DNA from: UBA6120 sp964495145
Lineage (GTDB): Bacteria > Bacillota_I > Bacilli_A > RFN20 > CAG-826
Direction of reading: 5' to 3'
DNA: 43,169 bases
Assembly (NCBI GenBank): GCA_964495145.1
Contig: CAZBUP010000006.1
Span: forward strand, 1 to 43,169
This document shows positions 1 to 6,916 of this stretch, one piece after another. A program made the position numbers and the translations under genes. The notes under the pieces were generated by a model. It was not told where the DNA came from, made no database searches, and saw nothing but the letters and a program-made list of their open reading frames with translations. The stretch's first letter is position 1. Each line of letters opens with the position of its first letter.

Positions 1-285
1 TTTTATCTGACGGGTCTCGGCTTCATCAATCAAGCGTTTCATGTCGTCGAGGGTCCCATATTCGGGGTTGATGTCGCAATAATCGGAAATGTCGTAGCCG
101 TTGTCGGCGTTGGGCGACCGATAGACTGGGGAGAGCCAAATGGCTCCTACGCCCAGGTCGGCTAGATAATCAAGTTTAGAAATGATGCCGGGGATGTCGC
201 CGATGCCATCTTGATTGGAATCGCAAAAACTCCGCGGATAAATTTGGTAAATGACCCGATTGTGCCACCAGTGATTCGTTTTCAT
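1..285 (-). CDS. GH13 alpha-glucosidase family enzyme, N-terminal fragment
   Basis: The reverse strand opens with ATG at 285, preceded by GGAGG eight bases upstream, and reads 95 codons to the window edge without a stop, so the gene is cut off here. The visible part matches the start of the GH13 catalytic barrel: WWHNRVIYQIYPRSF, the calcium-loop pattern DSNQDGIGD, a LADLGVGAIWLSP strand and the NGYDISDY motif. These are typical of oligo-1,6-glucosidase, alpha-glucosidase and trehalose-6-phosphate hydrolase. There is no signal peptide, so the enzyme probably acts in the cytoplasm on imported oligosaccharides. The catalytic residues lie outside the window, so the exact substrate cannot be chosen. 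Confidence 0.93.
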   Translation of the reverse strand, partial: MKTNHWWHNRVIYQIYPRSFCDSNQDGIGDIPGIISKLDYLADLGVGAIWLSPVYRSPNADNGYDISDYCDINPEYGTLDDMKRLIDEAETRQIK

Positions 286-380
286 GCGCCGACCTCCGTG
301 ATTATTTATTATTATGACGCCTGAATCGCTTTTTTTACATATGTCTTCAAGAGATTAATGGTTTTGTTGAGTGCATATCT

Positions 381-386
381 TATAAT
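381..386 (+). promoter_or_regulatory. Candidate -10 box for the GNAT gene
   Basis: A perfect TATAAT ends seven bases before the ATG at 394. No good -35 box is seen at 17 bp, and no ribosome-binding site lies between the box and the start codon, so transcription could begin at or next to the ATG. Confidence 0.4.
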
Positions 387-393
387 TGAATCT

Positions 394-903
394 ATGAATG
401 AACCACGATGGCGTTTAGCCCAAGCCGACGATTTGGATTCGATCATGAAAATCATCGCCGAAGCGCGGGCATTTTTAGCCACTCAAGGTTCTGGGCAATG
501 GCAAGACGGACATCCACGCCCCGAGATCATTGATCAAGACATTAAGAACAACCGTTATTATCTGCTGGAAGACAATGGCGCGATCATCGGAGGTTTGGCC
601 TTGCTCGATTATGAAGCCGATTATGAGGAATTGTTGGAAGGCCAATGGCTGCAACTGGGCTCGTATGTGGTCATCCATCGGATGGCCATCAGCACTTCTC
701 ATCGCGGGAAGGGTTATGGTCGTTTCGCCTTGGCGCAAGTCGAAGCCTTGGCTCGAGCCAAGCATGTGGGATCGATCCGAGTCGACACCCATGAGAAAAA
801 CCGTCCCATGATCGCTTTGCTTCAAAAAATGGGTTATCAAAAAATCGGCATCGTCTTGTTGACTAATTTCAAACGGCGCATCGCTTTTGAGAAGGTGCTT
901 TGA
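394..903 (+). CDS. GNAT family N-acetyltransferase
   Basis: This 169-residue protein has the GNAT fold pattern. An N-terminal alpha/beta segment is followed by the acetyl-CoA loop HRGKGYGRFAL near residue 105 and a C-terminal segment with ENRPMIALLQKMGYQKIG, the usual last part of the fold. It should transfer an acetyl group from acetyl-CoA to a small molecule or protein amine; the substrate is not predictable. ATG 394 was chosen because homologous sequence starts at MNEPRWRL and an upstream in-frame ATG at 358 overlaps the likely promoter. No Shine-Dalgarno sequence precedes either start. The gene stands alone, with its own -10 box, before the MFS gene. Confidence 0.85.
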   Translation: MNEPRWRLAQADDLDSIMKIIAEARAFLATQGSGQWQDGHPRPEIIDQDIKNNRYYLLEDNGAIIGGLALLDYEADYEELLEGQWLQLGSYVVIHRMAISTSHRGKGYGRFALAQVEALARAKHVGSIRVDTHEKNRPMIALLQKMGYQKIGIVLLTNFKRRIAFEKVL

Positions 904-936
904 AGGCAACCGTCATTTGCCCACCTGACAAGCCGA

Positions 937-951
937 GTTGCTGGTGGCAAC
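937..951. promoter_or_regulatory. Short palindrome upstream of the MFS gene
   Basis: GTTGC-TGGTG-GCAAC forms a 5-bp inverted repeat, 14 bases before a TAAAAT box at 966-971. It covers the place where a -35 element would lie, so it could be an operator for the downstream exporter. A chance occurrence is also possible. Confidence 0.2.
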
Positions 952-979
952 CGAGTCGATGCCAATAAAATATCTACGT

Positions 980-2269
980 ATGGAAAAATCATTATTCAAA
1001 AACAAAAATTTCTTGCTTCTTTACTTTGGCCGACTCGTTTCCAATTTCGGACACATTTTTTATAATTTTGCCATTAGTTGGTTCATTCTTTCATTCACCC
1101 AATCACCTTCGGCCAGCGCTATCTACATGGCCTTCGGCGCTATCGTCTATTTCATTTTGACGCCGTTTGGCGGCGTTCTTTCCGATCGTTGGGATCGCGT
1201 GAAAATCGTTTACGTCACCGACTTCATCCGTGGCACCTCGATTGTCTTGGCTGGCCTCGCCATCATGTATAACGGCGTGATCAACCTCGGTTCCTTGTCG
1301 CTGGATTTTGGCTCAAGTACCGTTAAACTGGTGGTCTTGTACCTTACCGCCTTCATCATCTCGGCCAACGGGGCTTTGTTCTCCCCGGCGGTCGTTACCT
1401 TGACGCCGTATATCGTCGGCCGTGAGCAACTTCAGAAAGCCAACGCCTCGCTTCAAGCCCAAAACGCGCTGATCACCATCGTGGGAACGGTATCCGCCGC
1501 CGCCCTTTATTCGGTCATCGGCATCGGTTGGATATTCATTATCAACGGGGTGGCCTACGTCGGTTCGGCCATCAGCGAAATATTCATCACCGTGAAAACC
1601 AAAGAAGCCAACGACCAGCATTTGTCGCTGAAGACCATCTTCGTCGAAATGGGCCAAGGCATGAAATACTTGTTTTCCAACCGCGGTTTATTGATTTTCG
1701 CCATCGTGGCCGTGATCGTGAACTTTTTCATCGCCCCGGTTTATTCAATCGGGTTGCCGTTCCTTTACAATCAAATCTTGGCCACCGAACCCATTTATTA
1801 CTCGCTGATTGGCGTGACGATGTCGATCGGTTCCATCGTGATGTCGCTCATCTTCACGTTGATCCGACAGCAAGACCGGATGTTTAAATTCATTTCGATT
1901 GGATTTTGCTTTTGGATCCCGCTTCTATTAATCCAGCTTCTGCTCATCTACTTGTTGCTGAACCAATTCATCGGATTCCCGCTTTTCTTCGGGCTCAGCA
2001 TCGCCGTCTCGTTGTTCAACGGCCTTATCTCGGTATTCGTGAATACCCCGATCGGGGTCGCTTTCCAAAAATACGTTCCCAAGGAAATGCTCGGTCGCGT
2101 CAATTCGATGTTGGAAACCGTCGCTTCCGGATTAGTGCCCTTGTCGATTGCTTTGGCCGGTCTTTTTCTTGAATACCGCCCCTTGACCGAATTGTATTTG
2201 ATCAGCATTTCCGGGTTCGTCCTCGGCACAATCGTCTTCTTTTCAAGCAAAAGCGTCCGCCAACTATAA
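980..2269 (+). CDS. MFS exporter (drug/macrolide efflux type)
   Basis: This 429-residue membrane protein has about twelve hydrophobic segments. After the second segment comes a clear MFS motif A, GGVLSDRWDRVKI, near residue 72. Segments such as YFGRLVSNFGHIFYNFA at the N-terminus, and the overall layout, resemble the MefA/DHA3-type exporters that expel drugs or metabolites with proton uptake. The start MEKSLFKNKNF at 980 is preferred over the in-frame ATG at 938 because it matches the usual N-terminus of the family. No ribosome site precedes it; a TAAAAT box ends eight bases upstream, suggesting a leaderless message. The substrate is unknown. Confidence 0.85.
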   Translation: MEKSLFKNKNFLLLYFGRLVSNFGHIFYNFAISWFILSFTQSPSASAIYMAFGAIVYFILTPFGGVLSDRWDRVKIVYVTDFIRGTSIVLAGLAIMYNGVINLGSLSLDFGSSTVKLVVLYLTAFIISANGALFSPAVVTLTPYIVGREQLQKANASLQAQNALITIVGTVSAAALYSVIGIGWIFIINGVAYVGSAISEIFITVKTKEANDQHLSLKTIFVEMGQGMKYLFSNRGLLIFAIVAVIVNFFIAPVYSIGLPFLYNQILATEPIYYSLIGVTMSIGSIVMSLIFTLIRQQDRMFKFISIGFCFWIPLLLIQLLLIYLLLNQFIGFPLFFGLSIAVSLFNGLISVFVNTPIGVAFQKYVPKEMLGRVNSMLETVASGLVPLSIALAGLFLEYRPLTELYLISISGFVLGTIVFFSSKSVRQL

Positions 2270-2281
2270 AGCGGTTTCTTA

Positions 2282-2290
2282 TGTTATAAT
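2282..2290 (+). promoter_or_regulatory. Extended -10 promoter of dps
   Basis: TGTTATAAT is an extended -10 element, 25 bases before the dps start, and is followed by an AGGAG ribosome site. No strong -35 box is visible, which fits extended -10 promoters. Confidence 0.6.
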
Positions 2291-2315
2291 TTGAAAAGAA
2301 AAGGAGAATAAAACC

Positions 2316-2750
2316 ATGAACAAATTACACAATCTATTAGACGTCCAAGTGGCCAATTTCAGCGTCCTATTCACGAAATTGCATCACTTCCATTGGTTCG
2401 TCGAAGGCCCGCAATTCTTTGCCCTTCACGCCAAATTCGAAGAGTTATACGACCATGTCAACGAACTCTACGACGCCTTCGCCGAACGCTTGATTACCTT
2501 GGGCGGAAAGCCAGGCAGCCGCATGAAGGATTATTTGGCCAAAGCCACGCTTAAGGAAGCCGGCGCCGAAAAATCGGCCGCCGAGATGCTCGCGTCGCTC
2601 ATCAAAGATCTCGAAGCCATCGTCATCGATTTGAAGCTGTTGACCAAAGTCGCCCAAGAAGAAGGCGACGAAGCCACGGCCGACTTGGCCATTGGGACCA
2701 TCGGGGAATTCGAAAAGACCCTGTGGATGCTCAAGGTTACCGCGAAGTAA
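2316..2750 (+). CDS. dps: Dps-type ferritin-like DNA-protecting protein
   Basis: The 144-residue protein is a Dps/miniferritin, which forms a dodecameric shell, oxidises ferrous iron with peroxide and protects DNA. The ferroxidase ligands are present with family spacing: His26 in HHFHW, His38 in FFALH, and Asp53 and Glu57 in LYDAFAER. The 27- and 31-residue offsets from the first His match the family. The start is supported by AGGAG upstream and an extended -10 promoter. The length is slightly short but complete. The gene is monocistronic and ends in a hairpin terminator shared with the convergent nnrD gene. Dps binding to DNA cannot be judged, because no obvious lysine-rich tail is present. 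Confidence 0.95.
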   Translation: MNKLHNLLDVQVANFSVLFTKLHHFHWFVEGPQFFALHAKFEELYDHVNELYDAFAERLITLGGKPGSRMKDYLAKATLKEAGAEKSAAEMLASLIKDLEAIVIDLKLLTKVAQEEGDEATADLAIGTIGEFEKTLWMLKVTAK

Positions 2751-2770
2751 CTGGCTAATCAATCAAACGA

Positions 2771-2795
2771 AAAGGCGCTTTATGCGCCTTTTTTC
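2771..2795. terminator. Bidirectional terminator between dps and nnrD
   Basis: AAAGGCGC and GCGCCTTT form an 8-bp stem with a TTTAT loop. A T-run follows on the plus strand and a TTTTCGTTT run on the minus strand, so the hairpin can end both convergent transcripts. Confidence 0.85.
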
Positions 2796-3612
2796 ATTTC
2801 AAGGTTTTGATGGCTCCCGAGATATGCTTAACGATGTCGCTGGCCATCAAACTGTCTTCGCCCACTTCGTCGCGGGCGAGGTTGCCGGCTTTTTGCTGGA
2901 TATAGACCCCGATTTTGCTGGCGTCGAAGGGCGGATGTCCTTGGCCGAGATAACTCAGGATAATGCCGGCCAGCACGTCGCCGCTTCCGGCCGTGGCCAT
3001 GCCCGGGTTGCCGTTAGCGGCCACGAAGCCTTTATGGCGATTGGCAATCAGGGTGCTGGCGTCTTTCAAGACGACGGTGATTTTCAGTTGCGTTAGCTTA
3101 CCGACGTCTTTTTCGGGAATTTTCGAATCCAGGAGCACTTCGGCTTCGCCGATATGCGGGGTCACCACGATATTGCTCCCATCTTGAATCTCATCGAGCA
3201 AAGGTTTTAAAAACACCAAACCCGACGCGTCAACAACGATTGGCTTATTGGTAGCCAACAGCGTTTTCAGTACTTCGGTTTGCGAAGAATCATACGGATT
3301 GAGTCCCGGCCCAAATAGCACGGCGTCCATCTTGCTGACGATGTAGGCGATCTCATTGACGTTGGAATAGGGATGGACCATCACTTCCGGGTACGGTTGC
3401 GGAAAATGGGCGAACACGTCTTTGGGCACGACGATGTGCACGAGGCCGGACCCGCTGCGATAAGCGGCGAGGGCGCTTAATAGCGGCGCCCCGAAATAAC
3501 CGACGCTGCCGCCGAAAATGAACACATTGCCGTAATCGTATTTATTGCCGGACAATGGTCTTTTTCTGAATTTAGGCAAATGCTTCCGGACCAACTTACT
3601 GCGTAGTAACAT
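2794..3612 (-). CDS. nnrD: ADP-dependent NAD(P)H-hydrate dehydratase
   Basis: This 272-residue ribokinase-like protein repairs hydrated NAD(P)H using ADP. It shows the family landmarks in order: NVFIFGGSVGYFGAP at the N-terminus, DAVLFGPGL in the middle, KPIVVDASGL, NIVVTPHIGEAEVLL, and the catalytic nucleotide loop GNPGMATAGSGDVLAG near residue 200. The NnrE epimerase domain, often fused in other bacteria, is absent here. ATG 3612 was chosen because AAGGCGG sits nine bases upstream; an in-frame GTG at 3621 lies directly against that site. The gene overlaps the end of the plsC-like gene by 17 bases and is the last gene of the lemA-led operon, ending at the shared terminator. Confidence 0.93.
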   Translation of the reverse strand: MLLRSKLVRKHLPKFRKRPLSGNKYDYGNVFIFGGSVGYFGAPLLSALAAYRSGSGLVHIVVPKDVFAHFPQPYPEVMVHPYSNVNEIAYIVSKMDAVLFGPGLNPYDSSQTEVLKTLLATNKPIVVDASGLVFLKPLLDEIQDGSNIVVTPHIGEAEVLLDSKIPEKDVGKLTQLKITVVLKDASTLIANRHKGFVAANGNPGMATAGSGDVLAGIILSYLGQGHPPFDASKIGVYIQQKAGNLARDEVGEDSLMASDIVKHISGAIKTLK

Positions 3613-4879
3613 GGGCTTCACCCGCCTTCAGTTTGAATAACTCCTCGACGGCAAAGTGGACTTTCGTCACGCTGATGGATTGATCGACGCTATAAAGGTA
3701 ATACGTATCCTGCAAAGTCGAAATGGAGATGCCGTCGCCTTTGCCAAAATACGCGTATTCGATATGAACACTATAATTCTCCAGCGGCGTTTTTTCAAGC
3801 CGGAAGGGGGTCTTGTCGAATTCGCCTTCGAGGCGAAAACCATTCTGATCATGGACTAAATGGCCGATTCCCAACCGGTAATAGCCGGTGCTGTTGGCCA
3901 GGATGTCGACGTGAACGTCGGTTTCAATCCGATAGGCGCCGGATTCGAGTTGGCGGCGGACTTGTTGCCGCTCCCATTCGTACCAATCCGGGATATGATG
4001 AAATGTGAATCCCTCCGGTCCGTGGAGACGTCCGAGCTCATCCATTTGGTATTCGCTGCCGCAGGCTTGGCACTTCAGCACGTTGCCGTGGCTTGACATC
4101 TGGTTTTCGGTTTGGCAGTGCGGGCATTGATACAGCACTTTATGCAGGCCTTCGGCCCGCCAAGGTTCTTTGACTTTGACGTTGTTTTGGAACTGATAGG
4201 CGAAATCGTCGTATTGAAAGGCTTGCTTGATGATGGCGTTGATTTCTGGGGCCGTTTTGGCGGCAATCTGTTCTTTGGTCAAAATCAAGGTCATGTCGGC
4301 GCTCGTCGGCAGTTTCCGTTTTCTTAAATTCCATACTGGCTGCTGCAGGTGATGGCCGTGGGTGATCAAGGTGACCACCGGCACGTTGAACAATTTGACC
4401 ATCTTGCCGAGGCTGTCGGGTAAAATGGCCGTGGTCCCGACGAGCGAATAACGGGCTTCCGGATAAATGGCGCTAATGTAATGGTTATGGAAGAGAGTAT
4501 GCTTGATTTTCTTAATCAAACCGGCATCCGACACGAATTTGCGTTTCAAGACGCAGCCGACGTTGCGGAGCAATTCCTCGCGGTTAATGAAACCGTCAAT
4601 GGCGACGATATAGTTGGCCATATGCGGGAAAATCGCCCGCGTGGCCACCTTGAAGTCGAAGAAACTGTTATGGTTGCATAAAAGGACGTAAGGCGGTTTG
4701 ATGCCCTTGACACCGTGCTTTCGGATTTTGACATGATGCTTGATCGTTTCCGGAAAAGCCAAAAGCCAGGCAACCGGCCGTAAAAACCACTTGCATTGAC
4801 GCGGCATCTCGTTCATGTCGAATGCCGGCATTTGGGCCACTTGTTTCGGCGTTGCCGTCACCACATCGCTGATTTTCAT
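3596..4879 (-). CDS. PlsC-like acyltransferase with internal zinc ribbon
   Basis: The 427-residue protein starts with a lysophospholipid acyltransferase (PlsC) domain: the HX4D catalytic motif is HNSFFD (His70, Asp75) and the acceptor motif is YPEAR at 139-143. A four-cysteine zinc ribbon follows (Cys252, Cys255, Cys270, Cys273), and then about 150 residues of beta-rich sequence that I do not recognise. It probably acylates lysophosphatidate or a related lipid at the inner face of the membrane; PlsC alone is about 240 residues, so the C-terminal half is an addition. ATG 4879 is preferred for its GGAG site six bases upstream. The gene sits 16 bases after the TPM gene and overlaps nnrD. Confidence 0.82.
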   Translation of the reverse strand: MKISDVVTATPKQVAQMPAFDMNEMPRQCKWFLRPVAWLLAFPETIKHHVKIRKHGVKGIKPPYVLLCNHNSFFDFKVATRAIFPHMANYIVAIDGFINREELLRNVGCVLKRKFVSDAGLIKKIKHTLFHNHYISAIYPEARYSLVGTTAILPDSLGKMVKLFNVPVVTLITHGHHLQQPVWNLRKRKLPTSADMTLILTKEQIAAKTAPEINAIIKQAFQYDDFAYQFQNNVKVKEPWRAEGLHKVLYQCPHCQTENQMSSHGNVLKCQACGSEYQMDELGRLHGPEGFTFHHIPDWYEWERQQVRRQLESGAYRIETDVHVDILANSTGYYRLGIGHLVHDQNGFRLEGEFDKTPFRLEKTPLENYSVHIEYAYFGKGDGISISTLQDTYYLYSVDQSISVTKVHFAVEELFKLKAGEAHVTTQ

Positions 4880-4895
4880 ATGATACTCCTCTATG

Positions 4896-5747
4896 CTAGC
4901 GGCGATGCCAAAACAGTCCGGCACCGGAACTGCTTCCGCCGGCTCCCTTGACGGTCATGGCCCCGGCCAAGGCAAAGGCCAGGGCGAACGCCCCAAACAA
5001 AAATTTATCGGTAACAGATCCAAATGCGGAAAAGAAATAAAGAAAGACATTCATCGGGCTGGTCGTATCCTTGTCAGTCGATAGGTCGGCCGTCGGTAGG
5101 TAGTCTTCCTCGTACCAATAGACGAAGTCGTCATGACTGACGACAAGATCAGGATTATCGTAGACATCGCCATAAGCGAGGTTCAAAAGTTCGTTCATGG
5201 CAGTCGCCACTCCCAGCGCCAGGTCATAATCGTAGCTATAAGTCGTCGTCCCGCTTGGAAGATGGCGTTCTATCGAATCAATCACCATCAGCCTCAGGGA
5301 AGTCGTCGCCACGAATTCAGCCATCCCGTCGCCGGTCGCAATCTGAACCTCGGTCAAACTGTAATAGTCGGTTTCGTCAATCGGCTCCACGGGCACGAAG
5401 TAAAGGATGACTAAGACGCCCATCTGGTTTTTGCCGATCTTCCATTCGTTGAATAGATCCACTTTGTCATAAGCTCCAAGTTCGGCTTCGCTACCAAGTT
5501 CAAACGTGGCAAAGACAATCTGGGTGCCGCCGACATCGGGGATGTCCTTGGTCGATTCGTAGAGGTATTCACTTTGATCAATCAAAAAATTCTCAACCGA
5601 GGGCCCGAGCATGTCGGCGTAGTCCGACACATAAAAAGCCTCGCTCGGTCGGGGATATTCGTGGCTGGCGCAACTGCGGACGCCAAAAATGATCAACAGG
5701 ACGAGCGTGGCGACGGCAAGGATGGACCGAGCGACGAATTTAAGCAT
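4896..5747 (-). CDS. TPM-domain membrane protein
   Basis: This 283-residue protein has an N-terminal membrane segment (about residues 7-24), then a TPM domain beginning at FYVSDYADMLGPSVENFL, about residues 38-190. A second hydrophobic stretch lies near residue 255, and the protein ends in a glycine/serine-rich tail, GGSSSGAG. That layout is typical of the YgcG-like TPM family, which often pairs with LemA. The TPM domain probably lies outside the membrane. The family has been linked to membrane-protein quality control and phosphatase-like activity, but the role is not settled. It starts one base after the lemA stop, so the two are almost surely translated together. Confidence 0.85.
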   Translation of the reverse strand: MLKFVARSILAVATLVLLIIFGVRSCASHEYPRPSEAFYVSDYADMLGPSVENFLIDQSEYLYESTKDIPDVGGTQIVFATFELGSEAELGAYDKVDLFNEWKIGKNQMGVLVILYFVPVEPIDETDYYSLTEVQIATGDGMAEFVATTSLRLMVIDSIERHLPSGTTTYSYDYDLALGVATAMNELLNLAYGDVYDNPDLVVSHDDFVYWYEEDYLPTADLSTDKDTTSPMNVFLYFFSAFGSVTDKFLFGAFALAFALAGAMTVKGAGGSSSGAGLFWHRR

Positions 5748-5748
5748 C

Positions 5749-6330
5749 TTATTCCGGGAAGACGATGACGATATCCTCGCCGGTGGTCATCTTCCACATT
5801 GGGACCTCTTCAAAGCCAAACATCTTGGCGAATAGCAATTTCGGGAACAGGGCGATGTCGGTATTGTAGGCCGTCGCCGCTTCGTTATAATCTTCGCGGG
5901 CGTTTTTGATGATGTATTCCTGCGTCTCAATCGTAGCCATATAGGACAGGATGATGTCGGCCGCTTGGGGATCGGGGTTATCTTCACTCACGGCGAAGGC
6001 GAACAGGTTCGTCAAGGCCAGCGAAGTCAAAGCATCGGCTTCGACCAAATCCTCGGTCGCCATGCTTTCGACGGCATCGAAATACTCAGTTCGGGCTTCG
6101 GTGATCATTTGATAGATATTGCTTTCGTGGTCTAAATAGGCGTCGACTCCGGTCAAGATGTTGACGAGCGTGGTATTGCGGGCTGCTAGGGCCGTCAGGA
6201 TGTCGGAGGACGCGAGCTCGACGCTTTTCTCCGAACGCACGAGTGAGTTATAACTTGACCAAGTCATGATTCCGAACGTAAGCACGATGACGGATGGGAT
6301 GGTGACGCCGATGATAAGACCTTTTTTCAT
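5749..6330 (-). CDS. lemA: LemA family protein
   Basis: This 193-residue protein has one N-terminal membrane segment (about residues 5-24) and a long helical domain. LemA hallmarks are YNSLVRSEKSVE just after the membrane segment, a leucine-rich helix with LVNILTGVDAYLDHE, and the C-terminal pattern AREDYNEAATAYNTDIALFP followed by KMFGFEE. LemA proteins are membrane-anchored helical bundles of unknown function, often beside TPM or peptidase genes, and that pairing holds here. The start has AGGAG nine bases upstream and a good promoter. It is the first gene of the lemA-TPM-plsC-nnrD operon. Confidence 0.9.
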   Translation of the reverse strand: MKKGLIIGVTIPSVIVLTFGIMTWSSYNSLVRSEKSVELASSDILTALAARNTTLVNILTGVDAYLDHESNIYQMITEARTEYFDAVESMATEDLVEADALTSLALTNLFAFAVSEDNPDPQAADIILSYMATIETQEYIIKNAREDYNEAATAYNTDIALFPKLLFAKMFGFEEVPMWKMTTGEDIVIVFPE

Positions 6331-6359
6331 GCTGTTTATCTCCTAATGATAATAACTAA

Positions 6360-6389
6360 ATTATATAGATAGATATCTGAAATATACAA
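6360..6389 (-). promoter_or_regulatory. Promoter of the lemA operon
   Basis: On the minus strand, TTGTAT (6384-6389) and TATAAT (6360-6365) are 18 bp apart, 30 bases upstream of the lemA start, with AGGAG between them and the ATG. Confidence 0.65.
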
Positions 6390-6434
6390 TAATTAAAAAT
6401 GATGAAACGTCATTCGTTCAACAATGGGGGACAA

Positions 6435-6465
6435 ATAGAAAAACCAACCCTTTTAGGATTGGTTT
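6435..6465 (-). terminator. Terminator after the DUF3899-like gene
   Basis: Read on the minus strand, AAACCAATCC and GGGTTGGTTT form a 10-bp stem with one wobble pair and a TAAAA loop, followed by TTTCTATTT. It closes the transcript of the small membrane protein and insulates the lemA promoter. Confidence 0.75.
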
Positions 6466-6471
6466 AACCAT

Positions 6472-6873
6472 CTAGCGGATCAATGCCAAGACCAAGGCGG
6501 CCAGAAGGAATAAACCCCCGATGACTAGGAAAGGCAAGGTATAGAATCCCCGCTTGAGGCGCTGGCTGTTTTTGAATTCGGAGTAAGCGTAGGCGTCTTC
6601 GAACGATTTGACTTTTTCGCGCCGAAACGAATCGCGCAGACGCGTGAAGGAATACGACATGATGTCGAAGGTTCCGTTGCGGCCGACGAACATCAATCCA
6701 ATCACGCCGAGAACGACGGCTCCGGGAATGAACAGGGCATTGCTGAACCCATCCAAGGTATAGTTTCCTTGGATGAACAAAATGACCGCGGCGAGGATTA
6801 AGGCGAACAAGAGGACGCCAATCCATGTCCACAATCTTTGTTCAAACGAAATGGGGGTGGTTTTCTTTTCCAT
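6472..6873 (-). CDS. Small membrane protein after oppF (DUF3899-like)
   Basis: The 133-residue protein has three predicted membrane helices: about residues 14-35, 45-62 and 108-130. The second and third are separated by a charged cytoplasmic stretch with RLRDSFRREKVKSFEDAYAYSEF. Its size, topology and place behind an oligopeptide transporter resemble DUF3899 proteins; this match is from memory and is not certain. ATG 6873 was chosen, since the longer reading starts at TTG 6912 inside a terminator stem. There is no ribosome site: the opp terminator U-tract ends only seven bases before the ATG, so expression must come from read-through or a very short leader. Function unknown. Confidence 0.65.
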   Translation of the reverse strand: MEKKTTPISFEQRLWTWIGVLLFALILAAVILFIQGNYTLDGFSNALFIPGAVVLGVIGLMFVGRNGTFDIMSYSFTRLRDSFRREKVKSFEDAYAYSEFKNSQRLKRGFYTLPFLVIGGLFLLAALVLALIR

Positions 6874-6880
6874 GTGCGGT

Positions 6881-6909
6881 AAAAAAATCCGGTTGGGTCG
6901 CAACCGGAT
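6881..6909 (-). terminator. Terminator of the opp operon
   Basis: On the minus strand, ATCCGGTT-GCGACCC-AACCGGAT forms an 8-bp stem followed by seven T residues. It begins eight bases after the oppF stop codon and ends just before the next gene. Confidence 0.88.
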
Positions 6910-6916
6910 CAAAGTC

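Noticed and set aside
6874..6912. TTG start for the small membrane protein
   Set aside because: The codons would lie inside the opp terminator stem; the ATG at 6873 matches the natural start of the membrane protein.
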